Assembly (NCBI GenBank): GCA_016708345.1 | Contig: JADJFX010000002.1 | Coordinates: 124,001 to 188,000 of the forward strand | Direction of reading: 5' to 3' | DNA: 64,000 bases | From: Candidatus Rhodoferax bjergmarkensis | GTDB taxonomy: Bacteria; Pseudomonadota; Gammaproteobacteria; Burkholderiales; Burkholderiaceae_C | Shown: positions 1-8,205 of the stretch, in pieces | How the letters are laid out: each line of letters opens with the position of its first letter | Position numbering within the stretch: the stretch's first letter is position 1 | The notes under the pieces: generated by a model | The model's input: the letters and a program-made list of their open reading frames with translations, nothing else | What the model was told of the DNA's origin: nothing | Databases searched by the model: none | Translations under genes and position numbers: made by a program

Positions 1-659
1 GCGAGTTCATCCGCCATGGCAAAGGAGGCCGCAAAGGCCCCGTTGCCGGTTTTGACGTCCATCACAAGTCCCTGCAAGCCAGCGGCCAGCTTCTTGGACA
101 AAATGCTGGCGGTGATCAGCGCGACCGACTCCACGGTGGCCGTCACATCGCGAATGGCATACAAGCGCCGATCCGCCGGAGCCAGCTCTGCCGTTTGCCC
201 CATGATGACGCAGCCCGCGCCCTTGAGCGCCCGGCGCAGGCGCTGCGTGTCGGGCGTGCTCTGGTAGCCGGGAATGCTGGCCAACTTGTCCAAGGTGCCC
301 CCGGTGTGGCCCAAGCCACGGCCCGAAATCATGGGCACATAGCCGCCGCAAGCCGCCACGATGGGTGCCAGCATCAGGCTGACTTTGTCACCCACGCCGC
401 CGGTGGAGTGTTTGTCCAGAATGGGGCCGGGCAAATCTGCGCGGGTCCAATCCATCATCAAACCCGAGCGGGTCATGGCTTGGGTGAGGTCAATGGTTTC
501 CTGGTTTGACATGCCTTTGAGAAACATGGCCATGGCCATGGCGGCGGCCTGGCCTTCACTCCAGGAGCCGTCGACCAAGCCACGTACAAATGCATCAATG
601 TGAGGGCGCTCCAGTCGGTGGCCATCGCGCTTGCTGCGAATGATTTCCTGCGCCAGCAT
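1..659 (-). CDS. deoA: Thymidine phosphorylase, N-terminal part (runs off the window)
   Basis: Cleaves thymidine or deoxyuridine with phosphate to give the base and deoxyribose-1-phosphate in cytoplasmic pyrimidine salvage. Translation from the ATG at 657-659 begins MLAQEIIRSKRDGHRLE and contains the glycine-rich signature DKHSTGGVGDKVSLMLAP followed by ISGRGLGHTGGTLDKL, both typical of the thymidine/pyrimidine phosphorylase family (phosphate- and pyrimidine-binding residues). About 219 codons are present and the frame is open to the window edge, so the C-terminal half is missing. It lies 23 bp downstream of deoC on the same strand and looks like the last gene of the operon. Identity is secure; the choice between deoA and a pyrimidine-nucleoside phosphorylase (pdp) rests on the context with deoC and cdd. 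Confidence 0.93.
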   Translation of the reverse strand, partial: MLAQEIIRSKRDGHRLERPHIDAFVRGLVDGSWSEGQAAAMAMAMFLKGMSNQETIDLTQAMTRSGLMMDWTRADLPGPILDKHSTGGVGDKVSLMLAPIVAACGGYVPMISGRGLGHTGGTLDKLASIPGYQSTPDTQRLRRALKGAGCVIMGQTAELAPADRRLYAIRDVTATVESVALITASILSKKLAAGLQGLVMDVKTGNGAFAASFAMADEL

Positions 660-682
660 GTCAGTCATCCTTAGCGTAAAAG

Positions 683-1480
683 TTAGTAAGCGGTGGAAGA
701 AGCAGGGGCGGGCACCTTGCCAGCCAGGACCGCTTCGATGTCGTCCAGCAAGCTGCTGGCACCGATGCGAAAGCGCCCGGCATTGAGCGCCGCCGCACCC
801 AGGTGTTCTTGACACAAGGCGATGTAGCAGGCAGCTTCTGGCACCGTGCGAATGCCGCCGGAGGCCTTGAAGCCAACCCGGTGGGCCGCAGAAGGGTCGT
901 TTGCAATCACCGTCAACATGGTTCGTGCGGCCTCAATGGTTGCGCTGACGGGCGTCTTGCCGGTGCTGGTTTTTAAAAAATCGGCCCCGGCGTCCAGGCT
1001 GATGCGGCAGGCGCGTTCAATCCAGCGGGCCTCCTTCAATTCACCGGTTTCCAGAATTACTTTCAGCAGCAGATTCGGGCAGGCTTTGCGCACCGCCGCC
1101 AGCAACTGCGCCACCGCCAGCTCGTCACCTGCCTGCAGATGCTTGTAGGGCAACACCACGTCCACCTCTTGGGCACCACTTTGCAAAATGGTGCCGGTCT
1201 CGCGCACGGCGCGTTCAAGGTCCGCGTTGCCATCGGGGAAGTTCGCCACGGCTGCGACGGCAATTCTGGGCGGAACCTGTTGGCGGGCGAAAGCGGCCAG
1301 GCGCGGCCACACGCACACCGCGGCGACCGGGCCAAACGAAGTTTGCGCGCGTTCACACAAGCGGGCAATGTCGACCTCGGTGTCCTGCGGGTTCAGGCTG
1401 GTCAAGTCCAGGCAAGACATGGCCAGTTGGGCGCTGGCCTTGAGGTCAAGTGTCCTGTGTTGAGGTGACAAAGCGTTCAT
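683..1480 (-). CDS. deoC: Deoxyribose-phosphate aldolase
   Basis: Class I aldolase that splits 2-deoxyribose-5-phosphate into glyceraldehyde-3-phosphate and acetaldehyde. The 265-residue length is normal for the longer proteobacterial form. The Schiff-base lysine motif is visible as GADFLKTSTGKTP near residue 180, and the second active-site lysine as VGFKASGGIRT near residue 215. It lies between purine nucleoside phosphorylase (10 bp upstream) and deoA (23 bp downstream), so deoxyribose-1-phosphate from the phosphorylases can feed it, although no phosphopentomutase gene is visible in the window. The ATG at 1478-1480 has only a weak upstream ribosome binding site. Confidence 0.96.
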   Translation of the reverse strand: MNALSPQHRTLDLKASAQLAMSCLDLTSLNPQDTEVDIARLCERAQTSFGPVAAVCVWPRLAAFARQQVPPRIAVAAVANFPDGNADLERAVRETGTILQSGAQEVDVVLPYKHLQAGDELAVAQLLAAVRKACPNLLLKVILETGELKEARWIERACRISLDAGADFLKTSTGKTPVSATIEAARTMLTVIANDPSAAHRVGFKASGGIRTVPEAACYIALCQEHLGAAALNAGRFRIGASSLLDDIEAVLAGKVPAPASSTAY

Positions 1481-1489
1481 ATATGGAGT

Positions 1490-2302
1490 TCAATCGGGCC
1501 CATTCTGGCGGGAGATGAGGTCGGCCAAAAATCGGCTGGTGAGTTTTGCACTGGCCTGGGCTTGCGCCAGCGTGTGGGCATGGCTGAGCACTTCGGTGGA
1601 CAAGCCCGCCGCCAAGTTGGTGATAAGCGACAGGGCCAGCACGCGCATGCCCAGGAAGCGCGCAAAAATAGTCTCCGGCACGCAGCTCATGCCCACGGCA
1701 TCACCCCCCAGCAGGGCAAACATGCGAATTTCAGCCGGTGTTTCAAACTGCGGGCCAAAAGCCCACACGTACACCCCTTCATGCAATGGCAGAGCCTGCT
1801 GTGCGGCAAGGTGTCGGGCCTGGGTGCGTAAATCGGCGTCGTAGGCGTTTGCCATGTTGACGAAACGCGCAGTGCCGACTTCACCCACCAGCGGTGAGCG
1901 CTGCGCAAAATTGATATGGTCGGACAGCACCATCAAACTGTGCGGCGGCATGTCCGCACGCAAGCTGCCTGCCGCATTGGTTTGAATCAAAATGTCGCAG
2001 CCCAGCGCCCGCAGCACACGCAGCGGCACGTTCATGCCATCCACATCACCGTTTTCGTAGCTGTGGCACCGCCCGCTCATCACCGCCACCTGCTGGGTGC
2101 CGATGCGCCCCAGCCACAGCTCACCGGCATGCCCCGCCACCGACGGCTCGGGGAAACCTTGCAGCGCCGAGTACGGAATACAAACCGCCTCCTGCACATG
2201 GTGGGTCAGCTCACCCCAGCCCGAGCCAAGAATGAGCGCCACACGGGGTCGCGCCAGCGGGGCGCGGGTTTGAATCGTTTGCAGGGCGGCTTGAGTCTTC
2301 AT
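1490..2302 (-). CDS. Purine nucleoside phosphorylase (PNP/MtaP family)
   Basis: Phosphorolysis of purine (deoxy)nucleosides to base plus (deoxy)ribose-1-phosphate. The start ATG at 2300-2302 overlaps the cdd stop codon by ATGA, so this start is preferred over an upstream in-frame one; the product is 270 residues, usual for trimeric PNPs. Signatures include LILGSGWGEL (phosphate loop), TNAAGSL, GPQFETPAEIRM and GGDAVGMSCVPETIFAR. The segment CHSYENGDVDGM stands where many PNPs have HYYEG, a variant I recall from Burkholderiales proteins. It is translationally coupled to cdd upstream and lies 10 bp from deoC. The family is certain; inosine/guanosine versus xanthosine preference (punA or xapA) cannot be read from sequence. 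Confidence 0.9.
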   Translation of the reverse strand: MKTQAALQTIQTRAPLARPRVALILGSGWGELTHHVQEAVCIPYSALQGFPEPSVAGHAGELWLGRIGTQQVAVMSGRCHSYENGDVDGMNVPLRVLRALGCDILIQTNAAGSLRADMPPHSLMVLSDHINFAQRSPLVGEVGTARFVNMANAYDADLRTQARHLAAQQALPLHEGVYVWAFGPQFETPAEIRMFALLGGDAVGMSCVPETIFARFLGMRVLALSLITNLAAGLSTEVLSHAHTLAQAQASAKLTSRFLADLISRQNGPD

Positions 2303-2722
2303 GCAGCAGGCAAATGCAGGGCCCCAAAGCTCTCGGGCAGCAACTGTGCCAAAGTGAAACGCGGCCCCAACGCCGACAGGTTCGCCGTCAAAACAGGGGT
2401 GCTTGGAGCGCAAAATTCAATCAGCTTTTGTCGGCAACCGCCGCAGGGGGTAATCCACTTGTCACCGTCGCCCACCACCAGCACCGCCACCGCACGGGTG
2501 CTGCCCGCCAGCACCATGGCACTCAAAGCCCCCGCCTCGGCACACAGCCCCTGCGGATAGGCTGCATTCTCAACATTGCAGCCAGCATGAATGCGGCCCT
2601 GGTCATCCAGCACGGCAGATCCCACAAGAAACCTGGAGTAGGGCGCATAAGCCCTGAGCCGCGCCACACGCGGCCTGGTAAAGGGCTTGCTGCAGGGATT
2701 CTGTGAGGGGTAGGGCGGTCAT
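2299..2722 (-). CDS. cdd: Cytidine deaminase, frameshifted near the N terminus
   Basis: Zinc-dependent deamination of (deoxy)cytidine to (deoxy)uridine. The catalytic signature is intact: GCNVENAAYPQGLCAEAGAL (zinc-ligand Cys and catalytic Glu) and TPCGGCRQKLIEF (two further zinc cysteines). The continuous frame has only a GTG start at 2667 and misses about 20 residues. An ATG at 2720-2722 opens a second frame encoding MTALPLTESLQQALYQAA, which fits the usual start of the family; dropping one base near 2668-2676 would join the two into a normal protein of about 140 residues. First gene of the cdd-PNP-deoC-deoA operon. The indel may be a real mutation or a sequencing error; a shortened GTG-started enzyme is the alternative. 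Confidence 0.85.
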
Positions 2723-3098
2723 TGGGGGCAGGGATGCGGGCGAGAGGAGCAGGTTTTTACCCTGCTGTCCATCACACGATGGTGAATCTGAGACCTAGTT
2801 TAAACCACAGTCAAAATGAAGCGATTCTTTGGCCGCGTAGCCTCATATTTCACATATAAAACCTGCCCTTGCGCACGTCAGTAGGGCGTAGATAGCTACT
2901 GTTTTGATAGTGAATAGAAGCTGTTTTGCTGGCTTCAATCCTCCCGTCTGCCTGCCGGTGCAGCACCAAAATGCCCGCGCGCGGGCAGAGTCAGTCGGGA
3001 ATCTGGGTAATCCGGGGTAATCCGAGCCTGGCCCCTTTGTTTCCGATTCTGCTTTTCGCCTTGATGTTCATGCAGTGGGTTTAGGTAGACCGCAGTGC
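2723..3098. other. Intergenic spacer with a dispersed-repeat copy and a recurring 20-bp joint sequence
   Basis: No gene is supported. Bases 2865-2936 hold a copy of the dispersed 'TAGCTA...' repeat described in the findings. Bases 3015-3034 (GGGTAATCCGAGCCTGGCCC) recur exactly at 6359-6378, where the truncated methyltransferase copy ends. A partial tandem of the first half (GGTAATCCG) lies just before it at 3005-3013. The promoter of the cdd operon must lie at 2723-2860 on the minus strand, but I see no clear -35/-10 pair. Confidence 0.5.
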
Positions 3099-3127
3099 AA
3101 TGCTTAATGCTTAATGCATAATGCATA
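3099..3127 (+). promoter_or_regulatory. Iterated AATGC/ATGCAT motif, likely operator of the MazEF-type operon
   Basis: The segment contains TTAATGC twice in tandem followed by ATGCATAATGCAT, a pair of palindromic ATGCAT boxes. It lies 20-45 bp before the antitoxin start, and a strong AGGAGG ribosome binding site follows at 3135-3140. Toxin-antitoxin operons are commonly autorepressed at such repeats; operator function here is inference. Confidence 0.5.
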
Positions 3128-3145
3128 CGAATATAGGAGGCTTTC

Positions 3146-3379
3146 ATGCAAAAGCGAATGACCATCACCATGGACGAGGATGTTTACGAAGGGCTTTTTC
3201 GTGTTGTGGGTCGGGGCAAAGTCAGCCAATTCTTGCAAGAGCTGGCCCGCCCTCACGTGCTGAAAAACACCGCGCTTGACGAAGGCTACCGGGCCATGGC
3301 TGCTGATCCACAGTACGAAGCTGAGGCGGGGGAATGGATTGACGGCTTGATTGGGGACTTATCCAATGATGCGCGGTGA
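3146..3379 (+). CDS. Antitoxin of a MazEF/PemIK-type pair
   Basis: A 77-residue protein that should bind and neutralise the toxin encoded next to it and repress the operon. The N-terminal MQKRMTITMDEDVYEGLFR has the pattern of a ribbon-helix-helix DNA-binding strand plus helix; the acidic C-terminal tail (YEAEAGEWIDGLIGDL) is the likely toxin-binding part. The ATG follows AGGAGG with five bases spacing. Its 3' end overlaps the toxin start by 14 bp, typical of co-translated pairs. The antitoxin family is judged from size, fold pattern and partner, since antitoxin sequences are variable. Confidence 0.8.
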   Translation: MQKRMTITMDEDVYEGLFRVVGRGKVSQFLQELARPHVLKNTALDEGYRAMAADPQYEAEAGEWIDGLIGDLSNDAR

Positions 3380-3692
3380 GGTCTGGTGGGTTGAGTTTGA
3401 CCCTGCTGTGGGCACCGAAATCCGCAAAACCAGGCCTGCGGTCATCATCAGTAACGATGCTGCCAATCGCAACCTGTCGCGGGTGATCGTCGTGGCGCTC
3501 ACGTCCAATACCGAGCGGGTTTATCCGGGCAACGCGCTGGTTCGGGTGGGTGGGGTGCTGAGTAAAGCCATGGCGGATCAGATCATGACGGCCGATAAAC
3601 TGCGGCTTAAATCGAAATTGGGCGAGCTCTCAAAGCAAGATATGCAAGCGGTGGATGATGCCGTTGGCGTACAACTTGGGCTGCGTAAGTAA
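3366..3692 (+). CDS. MazF/PemK-type mRNA interferase toxin
   Basis: Sequence-specific endoribonuclease toxin of the CcdB/PemK fold. Translation from the ATG at 3366 starts MMRGEVWWVEFDPAVGTEIR and continues KTRPAVIISND, the standard start of the family (RGEVWWVDFDP...G.EIRKTRPAVVVS). LTSNTERVYPGNALV and LSKAMADQIMTADKLRL match the central and C-terminal strands; the length of 108 residues is normal. The start inside the antitoxin gene is preferred to the upstream in-frame codon at 3351 because the family begins at (M)RGE. The group II intron begins only about 22 bp after the stop codon. Confidence 0.92.
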   Translation: MMRGEVWWVEFDPAVGTEIRKTRPAVIISNDAANRNLSRVIVVALTSNTERVYPGNALVRVGGVLSKAMADQIMTADKLRLKSKLGELSKQDMQAVDDAVGVQLGLRK

Positions 3693-4224
3693 CGGTGCTG
3701 CGGTGCAAACTAGGTGTGCGCCGTACTCGGTGCGATTAACTTGTGGAGGAAGGAGCCACACAGATAAATATTGGTGAGTCTGTTAGCTGACGAGCAGCGG
3801 ATATGGGTAACTGTACACGCTGAAGCCTCGTGACAAAGGCGGTATATGGCCGTCCAGCGAAACAGCAGGCCCAAACGTGAGTGAAGTCTGAGCAGGCCTC
3901 GAAAGAGTTGATGTGAGCGCCGACCTGCCACCTAGACAGGGAAGGCAGCACAAGATAGGCAAGACACCAATATACGCACCTATCTTGGCTTACCGGGGTA
4001 ATGGACTGGGCATGCTGGAAATTGAGTTAATCGCGCAAATACGGGAAACCCGTGTGCTGCGAGGGGTCGCGACCCTCGAATCGGACAAGCTGTAATGGCT
4101 GGGGCTGGTGTAGCCACGGGCGACGGATGGGGTTGTAAGAGCGTTGACGCGGAGTAATACCTGCCGAGCAAAGGACCCCAACTTCTTGAACGCTTTAGTA
4201 GTAGAAAAGGAACAGGTGATTGAC

Positions 4225-5514
4225 GTGAGTCTGGCAACACCACCAGCGATCCGGTCGCTACAACGAAAGCTGTATTGCAAAGCAAAGGCAGAGCCACAAT
4301 TTCGGTTCTACCAGCTCTACGACAAGATATGGCGCAGCGACATTCTGGCGCACGCGTGGCAACTCTCGCGTGCCAACCACGGCAAACCCGGGGTTGATGG
4401 AGTGACGTTTGAGCAAATCGAGAAAGACGGGCTGGGGGACTGGCTAAGCGGCCTGCAAGAAGAACTGCGAGCCAAGCGCTACCACCCGCAAGCGGTACTG
4501 CGCGTGATGATTTCCAAACAGGGCGGGGGAGAGCGGCCATTGGGCCTACCCACCATCAAAGACCGGGTTGTGCAAACGGCTGCAAAGCTCGTGCTCGAAC
4601 CCATCTTTGAAGCCGACTTGCAAGACTGCGCCTACGGCTACCGGCCCCAGCGCAGTGCAATCGATGCAGTCAAAGCCGTCCATCAAGGGCTCATCGAAGG
4701 CTACACGCAAGTGGTCGATGCGGACTTGTCGAAATTCTTTGACACGATCCCGCATGATGACCTGATGCGCTCACTGGCGCTGCGCATCGTTGACAAAGAG
4801 GTGCTGAGGCTGCTCAAAAGCTGGCTCAAGACCCCGGTACAGACAGACACGCCCAAGGGGCGCACGCTGACAGGAGGCAAATCGGCCAAACTGGGAACCC
4901 CCCAAGGCGGCGTAATCAGCCCCCTGTTGGCCAACCGGTACATGAATCGGTTCCTGCGGTACTGGGAGCAAAGCAAAGCAGGCGAACGATTTCGGGCCAA
5001 AATAGTCAACTATGCGGATGATTTTGTCATCCTGAGCAAAGGCCGGGCAGACCAAGCGTTGCAATGGACGGGGCAAGTCATGCAAAAGCTCGAACTACAG
5101 ATCAACGAAACCAAAACCAGCGTGAGAAACGCCAGGGTGGAGCAGTTTGACTTTCTGGGTTACAGCTTTGGCTTGCATTACGTTAAAACCGACGGTAAAC
5201 CTTACTTGGGAGCCAGCGCATCGGCCAAGTCGCTCAAACGACTCAAGGCCAAGGTCAGCGACATCCTTCGCCCGCGAACCGGGACATGGGAAGAGACACG
5301 CGACAAACTCAACCGTACGCTAAAAGGGTGGCAGGCTTACTTTCACTATGGCAGCAAGCGCAAGAGTTACCGTGCAGTCAATGCTCATGTTCGGCAAACG
5401 GTGCGAGGCTTCTTGCAGCGGCGTCACAAAGTGCCCTCGCGGGGCACTCACCAATACACCCATGTCGAGATTTTCAACCATCTGGGCGTGCATGAACTCA
5501 AAGGTGCCAGATGA
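4225..5514 (+). CDS. ltrA: Group II intron reverse transcriptase/maturase (no endonuclease domain)
   Basis: Helps the intron RNA to splice and copies it into DNA during retrohoming. Reverse transcriptase blocks are clear: RANHGKPGVDGVTFEQIEKD, RPLGLPTIKDRVVQ, YGYRPQRSAIDAV, DADLSKFFDTIPHD, GTPQGGVISPLLAN, and the catalytic NYADDFVIL near residue 262. A thumb/maturase (X) domain follows (LNRTLKGWQAYF, RGFLQRRHK). The protein ends at HLGVHELKGAR without an HNH nuclease module, so it is an En-minus type. There is no ATG; the GTG at 4225 with an upstream purine-rich stretch is my choice, GTG 4216 or TTG 4144 being alternatives. About 429 residues. Confidence 0.92.
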   Translation: MSLATPPAIRSLQRKLYCKAKAEPQFRFYQLYDKIWRSDILAHAWQLSRANHGKPGVDGVTFEQIEKDGLGDWLSGLQEELRAKRYHPQAVLRVMISKQGGGERPLGLPTIKDRVVQTAAKLVLEPIFEADLQDCAYGYRPQRSAIDAVKAVHQGLIEGYTQVVDADLSKFFDTIPHDDLMRSLALRIVDKEVLRLLKSWLKTPVQTDTPKGRTLTGGKSAKLGTPQGGVISPLLANRYMNRFLRYWEQSKAGERFRAKIVNYADDFVILSKGRADQALQWTGQVMQKLELQINETKTSVRNARVEQFDFLGYSFGLHYVKTDGKPYLGASASAKSLKRLKAKVSDILRPRTGTWEETRDKLNRTLKGWQAYFHYGSKRKSYRAVNAHVRQTVRGFLQRRHKVPSRGTHQYTHVEIFNHLGVHELKGAR

Positions 5515-5551
5515 CAGCCGATACCGATAGTTTTGCAATGAATCAAGTCGG

Positions 5552-5585
5552 AGAGCCGGATGCGGGAAAACCGCACGTCCGGTTC
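5552..5585 (+). ncRNA. Group II intron domain V
   Basis: A 34-nt hairpin starting GAGCCGGATGCGG, with a GAAA loop and a closing CCGCACGTCCGGTTC arm, has the length, GAAA loop and bulge position of domain V, the catalytic core of group II introns. It lies 37 bp after the reverse transcriptase stop codon, as expected. Confidence 0.88.
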
Positions 5586-5675
5586 GATGAGCGGGGTGGG
5601 AAAACGGGATCTGACTCTGTACGAGACAATAGATTACCGCGTCACGCTTCGACTCTACTGTCGGAAAAAAGAAAA

Positions 5676-5886
5676 AGGGGCGAGGATCGAATTGAATAAC
5701 CCGACCTCCATGGCAGTCTGACTGTCCATCAGGGCCAGCGCAAGGGTGCAGGGCATTTTGATTTTCATGCTCGTTTGCACTTGGATTTGCTACTTTTTTT
5801 ATAGCTTCTCCCGCGGTATCTACCTGCGCAAAGGCTCATTTAAGCATCCAATCCCGAAAGCCAAAGTTGCTTGGAATTATGGTCTG
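5676..5886. repeat. Upstream half of a segmental duplication (copy 1)
   Basis: A non-coding block containing 'tcgaattgaataa', 'ccatggca', a copy of the dispersed GCTAC...TATAGC repeat at 5789-5832 and 'gctcatttaagcatccaa'. It recurs with visible divergence at 7415-7625, and its first 55 bp recur a third time near 8893-8955. The block lies directly behind the group II intron and next to the truncated methyltransferase copy. Confidence 0.75.
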
Positions 5887-5904
5887 GTTCCACACGCATA
5901 GTGC

Positions 5905-6356
5905 CTAGCTTAGTTTTCGCCAGAATACCCCAGTCCAGTCAATTTTCTCAATGGGTTCGTTGATGCCGTGCAGTTGACGAAACTCGTTAACAGCATTTCG
6001 ACACGGTGCGAAGTCTCCGTAATCGTCCACAATAACGAAGCCGCCTGGGGATACCTTGCTATACAACGCGTTCAATCCATCCATTGTTGATTCATACAAG
6101 TCGCCATCCAGACGCAAAACAGCGAGTTGGCCAATGGGAGCTTTCGGCAGCGTGTCGCAAAACCAGCCTTTCAAGAATCGAACTTGGTCGTCCAGCAGGT
6201 TATAGCGGCGAAAGTTCTCCTGAACTTCTTCCAATGAAATGGACAATATTGGTATTTTGGTCGCACTAAAGTCATAGCCTTTATCTTGCGGTAAGGAGGG
6301 TACTGGCAATCCCTCAAAGGAGTCGGCAACCCAAACTGTTCGATCTTTCATCTCCC
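5905..6356 (-). pseudogene. Truncated second copy of the TylF-like methyltransferase gene
   Basis: Encodes only the last about 148 residues of the 291-residue protein at 7753-8628; the two differ by a handful of bases over roughly 460 bp (for example RRYNLL here and RRYSLL there, and a K/N change at its second residue). The S-adenosylmethionine-binding segment VPGDLIETGAWRGG is absent, so the fragment should be inactive even though it starts with an ATG. The copy stops abruptly at 6359, where the 20-bp sequence also found at 3015-3034 begins. I read it as a recent duplication followed by truncation. Confidence 0.85.
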
Positions 6357-6437
6357 ACGGGTAATCCGAGCCTGGCCCTATTTTTTAGCCCTATTTTTTT
6401 CTGTGGGCACCCGTTGACAGCACACCATGCCGCTGGC

Positions 6438-6932
6438 TCAATTCACTTGGGCCAGCGCAAATTTGACCACCTGATCGCTCAGCCAGATGCCTTGGGCTTG
6501 CATGCGCTGCAATGCCACCGGAATCGATATTTCAAAACCCAGCCGCCGGGCTTTGAGAAGGATGCCCACAGAGCCAGTGACCTCCAGAGCGCACAGGCGA
6601 GCAATACGTCTGCCCGCAGTCTCGTCGATACAGACTAGGGGTAGTCCCATATTCATGGCCGTTTGAATGACCGAAGCCTCTCCTCGGTCAAGCGAGTTGC
6701 GCAAGAATGGCTGCAAGCTCACCTCGGCCAACTGAACATCCAGCCATTCTGCATTGTTGAAAACGTTTAGCCCAAACGACTGCTTGCCCCCCACGCGAAC
6801 CTCTTGCGCCACTTCCAGCGGCACGACGACGCGCGAATACAGAAATTGCAAAATATCTAAATTGCCGGTGGCTGCCGCCAGCGCAATCAAGGGCGTGGTG
6901 TTGGTGACAAGTACAGGCTTGGCCTCACGCAT
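6438..6932 (-). CDS. PIN-like toxin of the DUF3368 family
   Basis: A 164-residue protein with the PIN ribonuclease pattern: VTNTTPLIALAAATGNLDIL at the N terminus (the family has an acidic residue or Asn near the first strand), DRGEASVIQTAMNMG in the middle (acidic metal-binding pair) and VCIDETAGRRIARL followed by VTGSVGILLKARRLG. This is the DUF3368 pattern that is usually partnered with a UPF0175 antitoxin, found here just upstream with an 8-bp overlap. Predicted role: RNA-cleaving toxin of a type II system. Function is inferred from family and partner. Confidence 0.83.
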   Translation of the reverse strand: MREAKPVLVTNTTPLIALAAATGNLDILQFLYSRVVVPLEVAQEVRVGGKQSFGLNVFNNAEWLDVQLAEVSLQPFLRNSLDRGEASVIQTAMNMGLPLVCIDETAGRRIARLCALEVTGSVGILLKARRLGFEISIPVALQRMQAQGIWLSDQVVKFALAQVN

Positions 6933-7173
6933 GCTGTATGTCCTGTGTCAGTTCATCCGAGTCCAGGTCAATCATTGGCACGCCAAAGCGCTGCAGCTGG
7001 GCCAGAAACGTGACCCGATCCATGCCAATCAGGCTGGCGGCCATGCCAGAGGACAGGCGTTTCATTTCAAACAATTTGGCGGCCATAGCCAGTTTGGCTT
7101 CTTGTGCAAAGTCGTCCGGTCCACGGTGCATGGCATCCAGATAGCTGTTGGGGACTTCAACAATGATTTGCAT
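6925..7173 (-). CDS. UPF0175-family antitoxin
   Basis: An 82-residue protein, MQIIVEVPNSYLDAM..., with the family features of a short N-terminal beta strand, then EAKLAMAAKLFEMKRLSSGM and a helix-turn-helix-like AASLIGMDRVTFLAQLQRFG followed by VPMIDLD. The ATG at 7171-7173 is preferred to an upstream in-frame start at 7218 because a GGAG ribosome binding site lies just before it and family members start at this strand. It overlaps the DUF3368 toxin gene by 8 bp. Likely neutralises the toxin and represses the operon. Confidence 0.83.
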   Translation of the reverse strand: MQIIVEVPNSYLDAMHRGPDDFAQEAKLAMAAKLFEMKRLSSGMAASLIGMDRVTFLAQLQRFGVPMIDLDSDELTQDIQHA

Positions 7174-7218
7174 GATGGCTCCAGTGGTTGAAATAATGCT
7201 TGCGTGCGATGACTGCAT

Positions 7219-7752
7219 AGGCCGGGCATTGCAGAAGTGATTTTGCCTGCTATTGCAATGCAGCCCTCAATAGTTGCTGAAATACGTACCCACAATATCG
7301 TCATCGAAAATATGCACTACGGCAGCGCCAATCATTTCTGCACTCCGGTCATGCCCACGCTGCATGGGCGGCTTTGCCAGCAGACTCATTCCGGCTGACC
7401 TCTTATCATGCAGAAAAAAATCGAATTAAATGTTCCCGCCGCCATGGCAACCTGACTTTCCGTCAGGGCCAACGCAAGGGTGTAGGGCATTTTGATATTC
7501 ATTCTCGGTTGTAATTGGATTTGCTACTTTATTTATAGCTTTTCCCGCAGTATCTACCTGCGCAAAGGCTCATTTAAGCATCCAAACCCCAGAGCCCAAG
7601 TTGCTTGGAATTATGGTCTGGTGCCGCCTGCGGTGCAGGTTTGCGCGGTCGGTCGCGTGGTTTGGCTTCCCGGCGCTCGCCGGCGGTTTGCTCTACCTAA
7701 ATAGAGGAAATTCGAACCCAGTGCCTTTTTTACAGTACAGAGCGCATAGTGC
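7219..7752. other. Non-coding spacer with segmental duplication copy 2
   Basis: No gene is supported. Bases 7415-7625 are the diverged second copy of 5676-5886, including the dispersed repeat at 7527-7570. Bases 7626-7740 are an extra GC-rich stretch absent from copy 1. The short plus-strand open frame at 7492-7704 crosses both and has no homology pattern that I recognise. Confidence 0.6.
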
Positions 7753-8205
7753 CTAGCTTAGTTTTCGCCAGAATACCCCAGTCCAGTCAATTTTCTCAAT
7801 GGGTTCGTTGATGCCGTGCAGTTGACGAAACTCGTTAACAGCATTTCGACACGGTGCGAAGTCTCCGTAGTCGTCCACAATAACGAAGCCGCCTGGGGAT
7901 ACCTTGCTATACAACGCGTTCAATCCATCCATTGTTGATTCATACAAGTCGCCATCGAGACGCAAAACAGCGAGTTGGCCAATGGGAGCTTTCGGCAGCG
8001 TGTCGCAAAACCAGCCTTTCAAGAATCGAACTTGGTCGTCCAGCAGGCTATAGCGGCGAAAGTTCTCCTGAACTTCTTCCAATGAAATGGACAATATTGG
8101 TATTTTGGTCGCACTAAAGTCATAGCCTTTATCTTGCGGTAAGGAGGGTACTGGCAATCCCTCAAAGGAGTCGGCAACCCAAACTGTTCGATCGTTCATC
8201 TCCCA
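7744..8205. repeat. Near-identical duplicated block (copy 2 of 5893-6356)
   Basis: About 460 bp covering the 3' half of the methyltransferase gene match 5893-6356 with only about five mismatches seen by eye (for example near 7870, 7957 and 8047). The identity is much higher than in the flanking non-coding repeat, which suggests a recent event or gene conversion. Confidence 0.85.

Larger units (their letters stand above)
3714..5658 (+). mobile_element. Group II intron with a reverse transcriptase gene
   Basis: The 5' end is placed at GTGTGCG (3714-3720; GUGYG consensus, with a 2-bp uncertainty because GTGCG begins at 3716). The catalytic domain V hairpin is at about 5552-5585, and the 3' end is placed at the CTAC ending at 5658. 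The roughly 500 bases before the open reading frame carry no gene and would form domains I-III. The intron lies just behind the mazF stop codon, so it leaves the toxin gene intact. The boundary calls are from consensus only; exon-binding sites were not worked out. Confidence 0.85.

Noticed and set aside
7492..7704. 70-codon plus-strand open frame
   Set aside because: Lies across the diverged non-coding duplication and an unrelated GC-rich stretch, with no homology pattern or ribosome binding site.
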